From positions 310,001 to 374,000 of the forward strand of contig NZ_RQES01000010.1 of NCBI RefSeq assembly GCF_004769405.1: a DNA stretch of 64,000 bases, written 5' to 3'. This DNA comes from Leptospira selangorensis. Its GTDB lineage: Bacteria > Spirochaetota > Leptospiria > Leptospirales > Leptospiraceae. Below are positions 57,546-64,000 of this stretch, piece after piece. Both the position numbers and the translations under genes were made by a program. The notes beneath the pieces were generated by a model, which saw only the letters and a list, made by a program, of their open reading frames with translations, did not search any database and was not told the origin of the DNA. Positions within the stretch are counted from its first letter, which is position 1. Every line of letters starts with the position of its first letter.

Positions 57546-57971
57546 TTGGCAGAGCAAAAAGATTATAGCCACGAAGTAAAACTTCATAGATATGGATTCG
57601 TTCGTTATTTATTGATCATAATAGGGACCATATCCTTAATTCTTGGAATTATCGGGATATTCACGCCGGTTCTGCCCACTACTCCATTCTTACTTCTAAC
57701 CGCCGCTTGTTATGCAAGGGCTTCTCAAAAGTTCTATAACTGGTTGATGAATAATAAATATTTTGGAAGTTTCATTAGAGATTGGAGAATCCATAAGGCA
57801 ATCCCTCTTAAAGCAAAAATTATCTCTGTTTCCACAATCGTGATCACAATGACGATCAGTGCGATATTTGCACCTCTTCTTCCAGTTCGGATCGGAATGG
57901 CAGTGATCGGTATATGCGTAATCTTTTATATTCTTCGCTTTCCCACTAAAAAGGAAGAAGCAGCCGAATAA
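57546..57971 (+). CDS. DUF454 (YbaN-like) inner-membrane protein
   Basis: 141 residues from a TTG start with GAGAGGT upstream. LGIIGIFTPVLPTTPFLLL and CYARASQKFYNWLMNNKYFG are the DUF454 marks; three membrane helices in total. No known role. Lies behind the pntB terminator, so independently transcribed. Confidence 0.85.
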   Translation: MAEQKDYSHEVKLHRYGFVRYLLIIIGTISLILGIIGIFTPVLPTTPFLLLTAACYARASQKFYNWLMNNKYFGSFIRDWRIHKAIPLKAKIISVSTIVITMTISAIFAPLLPVRIGMAVIGICVIFYILRFPTKKEEAAE

Positions 57972-57975
57972 TCAA

Positions 57976-59073
57976 TTAATAAGGAGAACGAGAAGGAAGC
58001 ATATGATATACTTTCGGATCGTTCTCTCTTAGAAGTTCCGCAGTATCCAAAGCCTCTTGGATCTTTAATTTTTTTTCGGGCTCTTCCAACATCCAAGAAG
58101 CTACAAAAGATTCTAATCTCCTATAATCCTTAATATACACCAAAGATCTGAGATAATTGATCCTATCTTCTTCCGAAAATATTTTAGAACCTGAAACTAT
58201 AGAATATATATTTGCAGAAGCCCTGTAATTCGAAGTATGAAAGTAAGCATGGGCCAAAAATCTTTTTTCATTAAAAGGAAGATCAGGGAACTGATTATAA
58301 AGTTTGATCGCTTTGCGGAAATTTTTATCTAAATCCATTGCAAGCCTTGCATAGATATAAGCAAATTCCCTATGAATAAAACCTTCTTTCGCAAATTCCT
58401 TACACTGAGCCAAAGCATCCGCTTTATTTCCTAAAAGAAAATTCACTTTTAGTAATATAAGTTTTAAGTTCCTATAATTAGGTTTGAGTTCTATTCCCTT
58501 CTCCGCTTCCGCTTTTGCTTTTAGATATTGCCCTGTTTCAAAATAAGCCAGAGCCATATTCAATCTGTAAAAAGGGTTATAATTCGCAAGCTCGACAGCT
58601 TTTTGGAAGTAGGATACGGAAGATTCCCATTTACTTCTTCTTACAAAAATCATTCCAAGAAGATAATAAGATGGATCATGACTTGGATTGATCTCCACAG
58701 CTTTTAAAAGTGCTTTTTTGGATTGGGGATATCTTCCTATCACGTACAAATACGCACCATTCAGATAATGATATTCCAAACAATCAGGATCCAACTTTTT
58801 CAATCGTTCTATATTCGCTTGGGCACGTGCAAGAGCATTGGATCTTAATAGATTGATTGTCTCAGTGTTCAAAGCCAGGATCTGGTATTTTCTTCTAGAG
58901 ACTTCGCTTTGGTCAGTTGGTTGGGGAGGAAGAGGTAATTCCCCTTCCGGAGAAGGGGCAAGTATGGATTGGTTTTCGTCGGAAGTTTCGGTTTCCTTAG
59001 ATCCTATGCTGACTCCGAATAAGAGTATAGAGCTTAGGAGGATTGCAGAAAGTTTCTTCCGACAAATAATCAT
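57976..59073 (-). CDS. Secreted TPR-repeat protein
   Basis: 365 residues. A signal-like N-terminus (MIICRKKLSAILLSSILLFG), Pro/Glu-rich linker (APSPEGELPLPPQPTDQ), then six or more tetratricopeptide repeats, e.g. YHYLNGAYLYVIGRYPQSKK and FYRLNMALAYFETGQYLKAK. Likely periplasmic or outer-membrane-associated scaffold. Start overlaps the lipoprotein stop by four bases. Confidence 0.82.
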   Translation of the reverse strand: MIICRKKLSAILLSSILLFGVSIGSKETETSDENQSILAPSPEGELPLPPQPTDQSEVSRRKYQILALNTETINLLRSNALARAQANIERLKKLDPDCLEYHYLNGAYLYVIGRYPQSKKALLKAVEINPSHDPSYYLLGMIFVRRSKWESSVSYFQKAVELANYNPFYRLNMALAYFETGQYLKAKAEAEKGIELKPNYRNLKLILLKVNFLLGNKADALAQCKEFAKEGFIHREFAYIYARLAMDLDKNFRKAIKLYNQFPDLPFNEKRFLAHAYFHTSNYRASANIYSIVSGSKIFSEEDRINYLRSLVYIKDYRRLESFVASWMLEEPEKKLKIQEALDTAELLRENDPKVYHMLPSRSPY

Positions 59074-59474
59074 TCTGGAGCAGGACCTAATTTTTTATAA
59101 ATTTCAGTATTGTTCAGATCAGGATTAGAAAGTTCCAGAGTTTCTTTATTCGCTTTTTTCACGATATAACGAATATCGAATCCTAGATTCAAAAACCTAA
59201 ATATAAGCTCAGGCTCTCTGGACTTAGTTTCTTTTTCGTAAAATTCATATTCTATCTTGCGCTGGTTTTCAGGATCTTCCGGATTTTCGTAGATCGCAAG
59301 TCCAGGCCTGAATATGGAAAGTTTAGGAGCCTTACCTGGCTCTGAATTTTTACACTGCCCGTCAGCCGTACAAACGGAAGTTCTTTCCCATATACCTAAG
59401 ACTCTCTCCTGTAGAGGAGGTTGACAACCTATGAATAAGGATAAGATCGCTAGGAAAAAAAGAATTTTTTTCAT
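59070..59474 (-). CDS. Small lipoprotein
   Basis: 134 residues from the ATG at 59474 (ATG three codons earlier also possible). MKKILFFLAILSLFIGC with lipobox FIGC. The mature part (VLGIWERTSVCTADGQC and later DIRYIVKKANKETLELS) resembles lipocalin-like lipoproteins that begin with a GxW motif (GIW here). Upstream partner of the TPR gene. Confidence 0.68.
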   Translation of the reverse strand: MKKILFFLAILSLFIGCQPPLQERVLGIWERTSVCTADGQCKNSEPGKAPKLSIFRPGLAIYENPEDPENQRKIEYEFYEKETKSREPELIFRFLNLGFDIRYIVKKANKETLELSNPDLNNTEIYKKLGPAPE

Positions 59475-59572
59475 GGAAGCCAAGCTATACCGCGTAGTAA
59501 GGATGTCCAGGGAATTCCCGAAGCCCTTGAACCTATAAGAGCCGGGGTATTGTGAGAAGCAGATCTTGCGAC

Positions 59573-59863
59573 TTAGATTCGTTGAAAGTATTCGTCGATC
59601 TTAAGAACTTCGAATGTTTTCATTAAATCAGGATGTATCTCTCTTATATCGATCTCTATCCCTTCTAACTTTGCATTTTTGCAAAACCAAACCAAGGAAC
59701 TGATGGATATGGAATTCATCACGGGAATTTTGCCCAGATCCAAGACGATTTTAACCGGTTTTTTGGCGATTGCGTCCATCAACTGGTTTCGAAATGCGTA
59801 ATAGTCGTTAAAAAGGGCAGTTAGCTCCGGCTTGATCTCGATAATCTCCGAATTTTCACCCAT
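59573..59863 (-). CDS. STAS-domain protein (anti-anti-sigma-like)
   Basis: 96 residues from the ATG at 59863, chosen because the longer frame (to 59995) would run through the flgB start and is basic junk; AAAGGA lies upstream. Single STAS domain with KIVLDLGKIPVMNSISISSL: the usual phosphorylatable Ser is in NSISIS. Likely a partner-switch protein. It is divergent from flgB, start codons 110 bases apart. Confidence 0.78.
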   Translation of the reverse strand: MGENSEIIEIKPELTALFNDYYAFRNQLMDAIAKKPVKIVLDLGKIPVMNSISISSLVWFCKNAKLEGIEIDIREIHPDLMKTFEVLKIDEYFQRI

Positions 59864-59972
59864 TTTCGATTTGAGTCCTTTTTTGGCCTTTTCTGAGAAA
59901 TTTTCGGCCAGTTTTCTTTTTTTATCTTTGGGAATTTTGATTTTCAACCGAAATTTTATACGGGAGAGCTTT

Positions 59973-60404
59973 ATGTTCCAAAAAACACATTTCATGAAGA
60001 CTCAGGACTTACTAGAGAAGGGAATGAACGCCGCCTCTATGAAAAGAAAAGTCCTCGCGGACAATATCGCAAATGCGGATGTTCCCCATTTTAAAAGAAG
60101 TGAAGTACTTTTCGAATCCATGATCAAAAGAGCATTGGAATCCGAAAAGATAGAAGCTTCTAAAGCGATCCCGACTAGGATCGAAGACGAACGTCATATC
60201 TCCTTTTTTACTCCATTAGATTATAAATCCGTAAAGCCTAAGGCAAACATAGATTATCTGACCACAGTCAGAGCAGATGGAAATAACGTGGATCCTGAGA
60301 AAGAAGTAATGGAAGCTTCCAATTCTCAAATGCAATACATGATGATGGTCGAAAGATTGAATGCGAACTTCCGTGATTTGAAGAACGTAATGAGGTTGGC
60401 TTAA
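59973..60404 (+). CDS. flgB: Flagellar basal-body rod protein FlgB
   Basis: 143 residues from the ATG at 59973 with GGGAGAG upstream; the frame further left is not used. MNAASMKRKVLADNIANADV is the rod-protein N-terminal motif, and QMQYMMMVERLNANFRDLKN its C-terminal partner. Proximal rod of the periplasmic flagellum. Confidence 0.95.
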   Translation: MFQKTHFMKTQDLLEKGMNAASMKRKVLADNIANADVPHFKRSEVLFESMIKRALESEKIEASKAIPTRIEDERHISFFTPLDYKSVKPKANIDYLTTVRADGNNVDPEKEVMEASNSQMQYMMMVERLNANFRDLKNVMRLA

Positions 60405-60441
60405 TCTCAATAGAGACATAGCTAAGATTTAGAGGAAGAAG

Positions 60442-60903
60442 ATGGGACTATTTAGCGCAGTTAATATCTCCGCCACCGGACTTTCCGCTCAAAGACTCCG
60501 GATGGATGTGATCGGGAACAATATCGCGAACGCAACCACTACCAGAAATACGAATGGTGACGGTCCTTTCCGTAGGGACAGAGTGATCCTGACTCCTGTA
60601 AATCTTAGAACCAAATGGAAAAGCCCTGTTTATCCTTTTGGTCTTTCTCCAGGAGAAGGTAAAGGTGTAAAAGTAATGAAAATCGAAAAGGATATGAGTC
60701 CTTTAAGATTAACTTATGATCCTACCCACCCCGATGCGATCCAGATCGGGCCTAAAAAAGGCTATGTAGAAATGCCGAACGTAAATATAGTCACCGAAAT
60801 GACGGACATGATCTCTGCTTCCAGATCTTATGAGGCAAACGTCCAGATGATCAACGGATCCAAGGCGATGTTCAACAAAGCCTTAGAGATCGGAAGAGCT
60901 TAA
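60442..60903 (+). CDS. flgC: Flagellar basal-body rod protein FlgC
   Basis: 153 residues. ISATGLSAQRLRMDVIGNNI and the C-terminal ISASRSYEANVQMINGSKAM are rod-protein signatures. Starts 37 bases after flgB, followed by fliE after 12 bases. Confidence 0.96.
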   Translation: MGLFSAVNISATGLSAQRLRMDVIGNNIANATTTRNTNGDGPFRRDRVILTPVNLRTKWKSPVYPFGLSPGEGKGVKVMKIEKDMSPLRLTYDPTHPDAIQIGPKKGYVEMPNVNIVTEMTDMISASRSYEANVQMINGSKAMFNKALEIGRA

Positions 60904-60915
60904 TAGGAGAGAAGA

Positions 60916-61296
60916 ATGAACGTAGATTTTAATTCTAAACTTTGGTACAATTATAACTCGGGATATTCCGATTCTCGTTTTCCTCTTTCTCCTAAGGGAG
61001 ATAAAGTTTCCGTAAAGATAGACGACCAACGTCATTACGGAGATGTTAAAGAACCGGTGGCTCCCGACTATGTTGCCGAAAGTTTTTCAGAAGCAATGAG
61101 AAATGCATTCAACTCTGTAAACGAACTACAGGTAGAAGCAGACGAACTGACTCAAAAAATGGTATATGATCCAAACAGTGTGGACGCTCATGAAGTGATG
61201 GTAGCTTCTGAAAAAGCAAGAGTGGCACTCACATTCACTAAAACTTTAGCTGATGGTGTTGTAAGAGCTTACAGAGACCTTACTTCCATGAGATAA
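60916..61296 (+). CDS. fliE: Flagellar hook-basal body protein FliE
   Basis: 126 residues. The C-terminal half NSVNELQVEADELTQKMVYD, then HEVMVASEKARVALTFTKTL, is FliE. Links the MS ring and rod. AGGAGAG ribosome site. fliF does not follow; the operon ends here with a hairpin at 61301-61322. Confidence 0.93.
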   Translation: MNVDFNSKLWYNYNSGYSDSRFPLSPKGDKVSVKIDDQRHYGDVKEPVAPDYVAESFSEAMRNAFNSVNELQVEADELTQKMVYDPNSVDAHEVMVASEKARVALTFTKTLADGVVRAYRDLTSMR

Positions 61297-61300
61297 TTTT

Positions 61301-61322
61301 TCTAATTCGAATTTCGATTAGA
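61301..61322 (+). terminator. Weak hairpin after fliE
   Basis: TCTAAT (61301-61306) pairs with ATTAGA (61317-61322) with imperfect inner pairing, and no T-tract. It is a possible end of the flgB-flgC-fliE transcript. Confidence 0.35.
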
Positions 61323-61351
61323 CTAATCTATTCCTAAAATACAATAAGACC

Positions 61352-62425
61352 ATGCCTGAGTTACTGGGATGGTTTTCAGATGGGATGATCCTCTTCGGAG
61401 GATTTCTTTCATTCTTGCTTGCAATCGGAGAATTTCCTTCCGACAGAAAACATAAATTCCAGGTTTTACTTTCTCTTACCCTTATCTCCTTAGGATTTAT
61501 GCAACTTTCCGGTTCTTTGGTCCTAAACCCGAATGCAGGTCGGGATCTAAACCTAAAACTTTGGAATCTTCCTCTTTTGTATCTTCCGCCAACTTTTGCT
61601 TTTTTATCTCTTCTAGCTTTCTTGGAAGAAGATTTCAGATATAAGTCCATACATCTGTTCTTCTTCCTTCCGTTCTTACTTTGTTTAGGACTGGTTTTGT
61701 TTTTCCGATTGGGAGAATATCCGAGTAACTCTTTCCAGATCCAATGGAGTACGCAAGATCCGATTTCCGGAACAGGGATCCTCTATTTGGGAGCTGGGAT
61801 TTTTTCTTTAGGTTTTGTTTTTCCGATTTTCAAGATACTTCTCCAAATCTCCGAATTGAAATTTAAGATCTTATTCGGGATTTTTGCATTAGATTGTTTG
61901 ACTGTTTCCGTTTTTGGGATCGTCGGACTGATCTTTCATCCTATCTTTTTGAAACTTGCACTTTTAACAGTGACTCTTGCTGTTTCACTTGTATATTATA
62001 TCCGCAGAAAATATTTCTATTTTCCGGAAACAATTCAATCCGATCTAGCTAAGACAAAATATTCCAGGACCCGGTTAGAAGGATTAAAAATCGATCCTAT
62101 ATTAGAAAAACTGAACTTTCTATTCGAATCCGAAAAGATCCATCGAAGAGAAGATCTGTCATTGGCTGAACTTGCAAAAGAATTATCCCTAACCACTCAC
62201 CAATTTTCGGAACTGATCAATAATCGGATCGGAAAAGGATATTTTTCTTTGATCAACCACCATCGGATAGAAGATGCAAAACAACTTTTGTCTGAAACGG
62301 ATAAAACCGTTTTGGAAATCGCAATGACTGTCGGATTTAATAATCGTTCTTCTTTTAATGAGGCTTTTTTGAAACTTACCCAAAAAACTCCGATTTCTTA
62401 TCGAAAAATGTGTAAACCTTTATAA
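61352..62425 (+). CDS. Membrane-bound AraC-family regulator
   Basis: 357 residues. Seven hydrophobic helices (about 5-215), then a two-HTH AraC domain: LAELAKELSLTTHQFSELIN and TVLEIAMTVGFNNRSSFNEA, with FLKLTQKTPISYRK at the end. Seven-helix plus AraC is an architecture common in Leptospira and Bacteroidetes. It presumably controls the DUF4345 gene 62 bases downstream. Confidence 0.87.
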   Translation: MPELLGWFSDGMILFGGFLSFLLAIGEFPSDRKHKFQVLLSLTLISLGFMQLSGSLVLNPNAGRDLNLKLWNLPLLYLPPTFAFLSLLAFLEEDFRYKSIHLFFFLPFLLCLGLVLFFRLGEYPSNSFQIQWSTQDPISGTGILYLGAGIFSLGFVFPIFKILLQISELKFKILFGIFALDCLTVSVFGIVGLIFHPIFLKLALLTVTLAVSLVYYIRRKYFYFPETIQSDLAKTKYSRTRLEGLKIDPILEKLNFLFESEKIHRREDLSLAELAKELSLTTHQFSELINNRIGKGYFSLINHHRIEDAKQLLSETDKTVLEIAMTVGFNNRSSFNEAFLKLTQKTPISYRKMCKPL

Positions 62426-62487
62426 CGCCGGACGACCTGTCTCTCGAAACAGTGTATCTTCTTCTCATCCCAAACAAGAGGACAAAG

Positions 62488-62904
62488 ATGCAAACTCACT
62501 CTATTTCAGATCAAACCGGTTCACTTATAGGTTGGATCACTAAAATTTTTCTGGCTTTAAACTTGGCAGTGTATGCCGGATTTACTATAGCCTTCCTTCT
62601 ATTTCCGGTTCCTTTAGCGAATTCGATCGGGTATACGATCCATTCAAGTGCAGCGCTTGCGGACTTCAGGGCAATGTATTCAGGTTTATGTTTCGGGGTT
62701 GGACTGATAGTATATTATGGTTTAATAAAACCTGAGTTCAAGACCCAGGCTATTCTTCTTTCCGTTGCGAGTGCTGCAGGATTGTTTATAGCAAGACTAT
62801 ACACCCTATTCTTGGACGGGCCAGGGAATGAGTATATTTATCTGAGTATGGCTACCGAAATTGCTTCCGTATTCTTGGGGGCTTGGCTTTTAAGAAAAAA
62901 TTAA
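62488..62904 (+). CDS. DUF4345-type membrane protein
   Basis: 138 residues from the ATG at 62488 with AGAGGAC upstream. Four hydrophobic helices: ITKIFLALNLAVYAGFTIAF, the second after SSAALADFRAMYSGLCFGVG, AILLSVASAAGLFIARLY and YLSMATEIASVFLGAWLL. ADFRAMYSGLCFG matches DUF4345. No role known. Confidence 0.72.
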   Translation: MQTHSISDQTGSLIGWITKIFLALNLAVYAGFTIAFLLFPVPLANSIGYTIHSSAALADFRAMYSGLCFGVGLIVYYGLIKPEFKTQAILLSVASAAGLFIARLYTLFLDGPGNEYIYLSMATEIASVFLGAWLLRKN

Positions 62905-62930
62905 AACTATCGGACCTTCTCCGGAAATAA

Positions 62931-62960
62931 AAAAGGCGGGTGTAAGCCCGCCTTCTCTTC
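62931..62960. terminator. Bidirectional terminator between convergent genes
   Basis: AAGGCGGG (62933-62940) and CCCGCCTT (62947-62954), six-base loop. On the minus strand it is followed by six T, so it mainly ends the P83/100-like gene. Confidence 0.85.
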
Positions 62961-62977
62961 TTAACAATCAGTTAATC

Positions 62978-64000
62978 TTAAGGTTTAATTTTTTTGATCA
63001 ATTTAAGATCCGATTTGCTGAACACTGCGATTTCAGTTTTTCCGGAACCTTCTTCTTTACCGGTAACGTAAATTTTTTCACCGAAGAAAGTTACGTTTGA
63101 GTTCGGGCTGATCTCTTCTTCAGTTCCGGCAGTTTTCTTTAAACCTTTGTCGTAACGGCTTAAATAATATTTTCCGTTTCTTTCTTCAAAAGCATAGATC
63201 TCTTCCCCTTTGACGATCATTGGAGTTCGCCAGAATACGGAATCACCGGACCAAACTGCAGGTTTCAGTGTTTCTTGATCGATCAGAATGAGTTTGTGAG
63301 CTGCTGAGTGATCAGACTCGTAACCAACTACGAGTGCTTTTCCATCCACTACTTCGAACGTACGCCCACAAATCTTGTTAAAGTCACCTTTGAAGATTGT
63401 ATCATCTTTAGAAGGATCTAACGCGTGAAGTTCGTTGCTATAATGTCCATCAGAAGTGTATTTTAAGGTTTTAAGGAATAGGATTTTTCCACCGACAACG
63501 TTCTTGTCGAATTCTTCTTTTTTCTTCTGCTCTTCTTTAACTGTTTCTAACTCTTTTTTAGTTTCTTTCAGTTCTTGTTTGATCTCTTCCTTGGACTTAT
63601 TGTCGTCGGACTTAGCTTCGGATTTTTTTGAATCTCCGGAAGAAGAACTTTTGGAATCAGAAGAAGATGAGGAAGACTTAGAATCCGATTTACGAGATTC
63701 TTCTTTTTTAGCGATCTCCTTCTCTTTTTCCTTTAATTGTTGCTCTTCTTTTTTGGCCTTTTGTTGCTCTTGTTGTGCCTGTTTACGTTCTTCTTGTTTT
63801 TGAGTGATCTTTTGTTTGTTCTTAACAGGATCTTTATTCAGTTCCTGGATCTCTCTTTCTGCATCTCTTTCTTTATTAGATGCATCTTCTTGTTTTTTCC
63901 TATTCTCTTCTTTTTTATCCTGGAGTTTACGTTTTTCTTCTTCTGCCTTCTCGTTCTGAAGGTCGTTCATTCTTTTTTTATCGTCTTGACCTTCTTTCTT
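62978..64000 (-). CDS. P83/100-like protein, partial (N-terminus beyond the window)
   Basis: The frame is open through the window's end, so the N-terminus is missing; about 340 residues are visible. A long charged coiled coil (KQKITQKQEERKQAQQEQQK and repeats of KEE) leads to a Ser/Lys run (SKSSSSSSDSKSSSSGD), another coil and a ~170-residue beta-rich C-terminal domain starting GGKILFLKTLKYTSDGHYS with repeated blade-like strands. This layout matches the P83/100 protein of Borrelia and its Leptospira relatives. Its role is not established. Confidence 0.78.
   Translation of the reverse strand, partial: KKEGQDDKKRMNDLQNEKAEEEKRKLQDKKEENRKKQEDASNKERDAEREIQELNKDPVKNKQKITQKQEERKQAQQEQQKAKKEEQQLKEKEKEIAKKEESRKSDSKSSSSSSDSKSSSSGDSKKSEAKSDDNKSKEEIKQELKETKKELETVKEEQKKKEEFDKNVVGGKILFLKTLKYTSDGHYSNELHALDPSKDDTIFKGDFNKICGRTFEVVDGKALVVGYESDHSAAHKLILIDQETLKPAVWSGDSVFWRTPMIVKGEEIYAFEERNGKYYLSRYDKGLKKTAGTEEEISPNSNVTFFGEKIYVTGKEEGSGKTEIAVFSKSDLKLIKKIKP

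Overview
The window reads as ordinary chromosome of a Leptospira species. The pointers are a DUF1564 protein (a family known essentially from leptospires), a P83/100-like protein, a LIC10235-like small protein, many short lipoproteins with spirochaete-style lipoboxes, periplasmic-flagellum basal-body genes, and the hrcA-grpE-dnaK-dnaJ order. Base composition is by eye around 40% G+C, higher than I expect for L. interrogans, so an intermediate or saprophytic-clade species is more likely; I could not measure this. I see no insertion sequence, prophage, CRISPR array, rRNA or tRNA. Coding is dense on both strands, and almost every gap is under 300 bases.

Layout. 1-5.9 kb: the end of a GDP-mannose dehydratase gene, an AlkA-like glycosylase overlapping a double cyclic-nucleotide-domain regulator, small secreted or lipid-anchored proteins, a glycerophosphodiester phosphodiesterase and a probable outer-membrane protein. 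6-12 kb: two phasin-like genes with matching promoters, PPK2, DUF2804, and a divergent MocR regulator/aminotransferase pair. 12-19 kb: a CsgG-like lipoprotein, then the run acyltransferase - lepB - ftsI-type PBP - DUF115. 19-28 kb: an SPFH-SHOCT protein, thrC, a GHKL-like protein with a tail-anchored neighbour, VOC, AraC and leuS. 28-31.4 kb: a LolD-like ABC ATPase with its permease. 31.5-38.7 kb: a tightly packed co-directional run starting at a CIRCE operator: hrcA, grpE, dnaK, dnaJ, an oxidoreductase, YqgE/AlgH, DUF2721 and a Cys-rich secreted protein. 39-45 kb: a chemoreceptor with an added C-terminal domain, ppnP, a universal-stress-like gene behind a c-di-AMP (ydaO-type) riboswitch, twin single-domain cyclic-nucleotide proteins, DUF1564 and msrA. 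45-54 kb: a PAS histidine kinase, a CarF/TMEM189-type desaturase, two lipoprotein hydrolases, M48 peptidase with DUF898, a family-4 uracil-DNA glycosylase and a CDF zinc transporter. 54-64 kb: queD-queC, pntAB-pntB, YbaN, a TPR protein with a lipoprotein, a STAS protein divergent from flgB-flgC-fliE, a membrane AraC regulator, DUF4345, and a P83/100-like protein running off the end.

The strongest non-coding signals are: (1) a complete c-di-AMP riboswitch with its own -35/-10 and a possible terminator, ahead of a soluble universal-stress-like protein; (2) a two-operator architecture shared by the two phasin promoters, with TTGTGC-N3-GCACAA palindromes placed identically relative to -35 and -10 and 23 bp apart in both; (3) a CIRCE site just ahead of hrcA; and (4) two unrelated perfect palindromes in one short gap at 50.19-50.25 kb that look like dispersed repeats.
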